A stretch of 64,000 nt of DNA from Peronospora farinosa (taxonomy: Eukaryota; Oomycota; Peronosporomycetes; Peronosporales; Peronosporaceae), in assembly GCA_947646735.1 (NCBI GenBank), contig CANTFK010000713.1, forward strand, positions 186,001 to 250,000, written 5' to 3'. The notes below the pieces were generated by a model that saw nothing but the letters and a program-made list of their open reading frames with translations, did not search any database and had not been told where the DNA came from. The translations under genes and the position numbers were made by a program. Below are positions 63,610 through 64,000 of this stretch, in pieces; within the stretch, counting starts at the first letter, position 1, and every line of letters starts with the position of its first letter.

Positions 63610-64000
63610 TAGAATGAGAAAGCGAGGCGTCCGTAGATTGCATCATGACTTACCACACAACCAGACATCTTAGTAGTCTACGGTCTGTGCTCTCCACCTT
63701 ACATACAATGTAAGTATTTCTCGACGTACGAAGTATTCGACTAGCAAATTTGAACTCATACAAGTGGATCTAGAAAGGATTCTTAGATACTCTTATTATC
63801 CAAACGCAGCTATTGAATGGATGAGACGGATACCAGCGTAAAACGTCGTCATCTTGTGACACAAGATGATATGTATCAGCTCTACGTACTTCATTGCATA
63901 CAACAAATTCATTGTAACGGGCGTTTTACTCTCACCATTACAAGGTGTTCAACTCTGTCCCTTTGATACAAATTTCATAACTAATAAATAGACTACTCAC
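63610..64000. other. Intergenic to window end, no gene seen
   Basis: A/T-rich, no protein-like frame or repeat recognised. Confidence 0.5.

Noticed and set aside
1..64000. CRISPR arrays, bacterial operons or phage genes
   Set aside because: None seen; introns, LTR elements and LINE show a eukaryotic nuclear sequence.

Overview
The window looks like nuclear DNA of an oomycete, most likely a Phytophthora or a close downy-mildew relative. The evidence is as follows. Short GT-AG introns of 72-96 bp interrupt otherwise compact genes. There are clusters of secreted GH17 beta-glucanase paralogues and of seven-helix membrane proteins fused to a class III cyclase-like domain. More than half of the right-hand part is retroelement DNA (Ty1/copia, two Ty3/gypsy copies, a LINE, a SINE). 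A captured mitochondrial fragment carries nad5 and atp1 sequence that reads in the standard code. No species call is made.

Layout. (1) 1-24 kb is a gene-bearing island. It holds three paralogous 7TM-cyclase genes (1583-3352 +, 11509-13404 -, 14359-16263 -), two intact GH17 genes (6126-7358 and 9786-11258, +) with different repeat tails and a dead GH17 copy between them, an uncharacterised Ser/Arg-rich protein (18672-19802), a dysbindin-like protein (21163-22314) and two small hypothetical ORFs. (2) 24.4-28.3 kb has a 614-bp insertion flanked by a 15-bp repeat, then a CobW/COG0523 metallochaperone GTPase gene whose frame is broken in a GAA tract. (3) 28.6-36.6 kb is a complete but decayed Ty1/copia element with a 2.67-kb minisatellite-rich insertion in its integrase region. 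(4) 36.9-37.3 kb is a tRNA-type SINE on the minus strand. (5) 37.9-42 kb is a shredded Ty3/gypsy copy with satellite arrays and an inverted copia integrase fragment. (6) 42.45-51.44 kb is a full-length chromodomain Ty3/gypsy element on the minus strand, carrying an antisense ORF and, inside a duplicated stretch of gag, a mitochondrial insertion. (7) 52.1-53.0 kb is a third GH17 paralogue that has lost the catalytic nucleophile. (8) 53.15-62.54 kb is a 9.4-kb LINE with gag-like, OTU-like, endonuclease and reverse-transcriptase domains. (9) 62.6-64 kb is largely empty.

The most unusual signal is in the gypsy element at 42.45-51.44 kb. Its coding sequence and LTRs are packed with short perfect inverted repeats (stems of about 7-12 bp, short loops, one every 30-50 bases) on top of normal protein-coding constraint. 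The same element has a long ORF antisense to its chromodomain. Both strands change frame inside the same 44-bp interval, which suggests a single indel broke two genuine overlapping reading frames.

The host genes do not form one pathway. GH17 proteins act on 1,3-beta-glucan of the oomycete or plant wall, the 7TM-cyclases look like membrane signalling proteins, the dysbindin-like protein would serve endolysosomal trafficking, and the CobW protein metal homeostasis. Paralogue clusters together with dense retroelements resemble the gene-sparse, fast-changing compartments described in Phytophthora genomes (inference).
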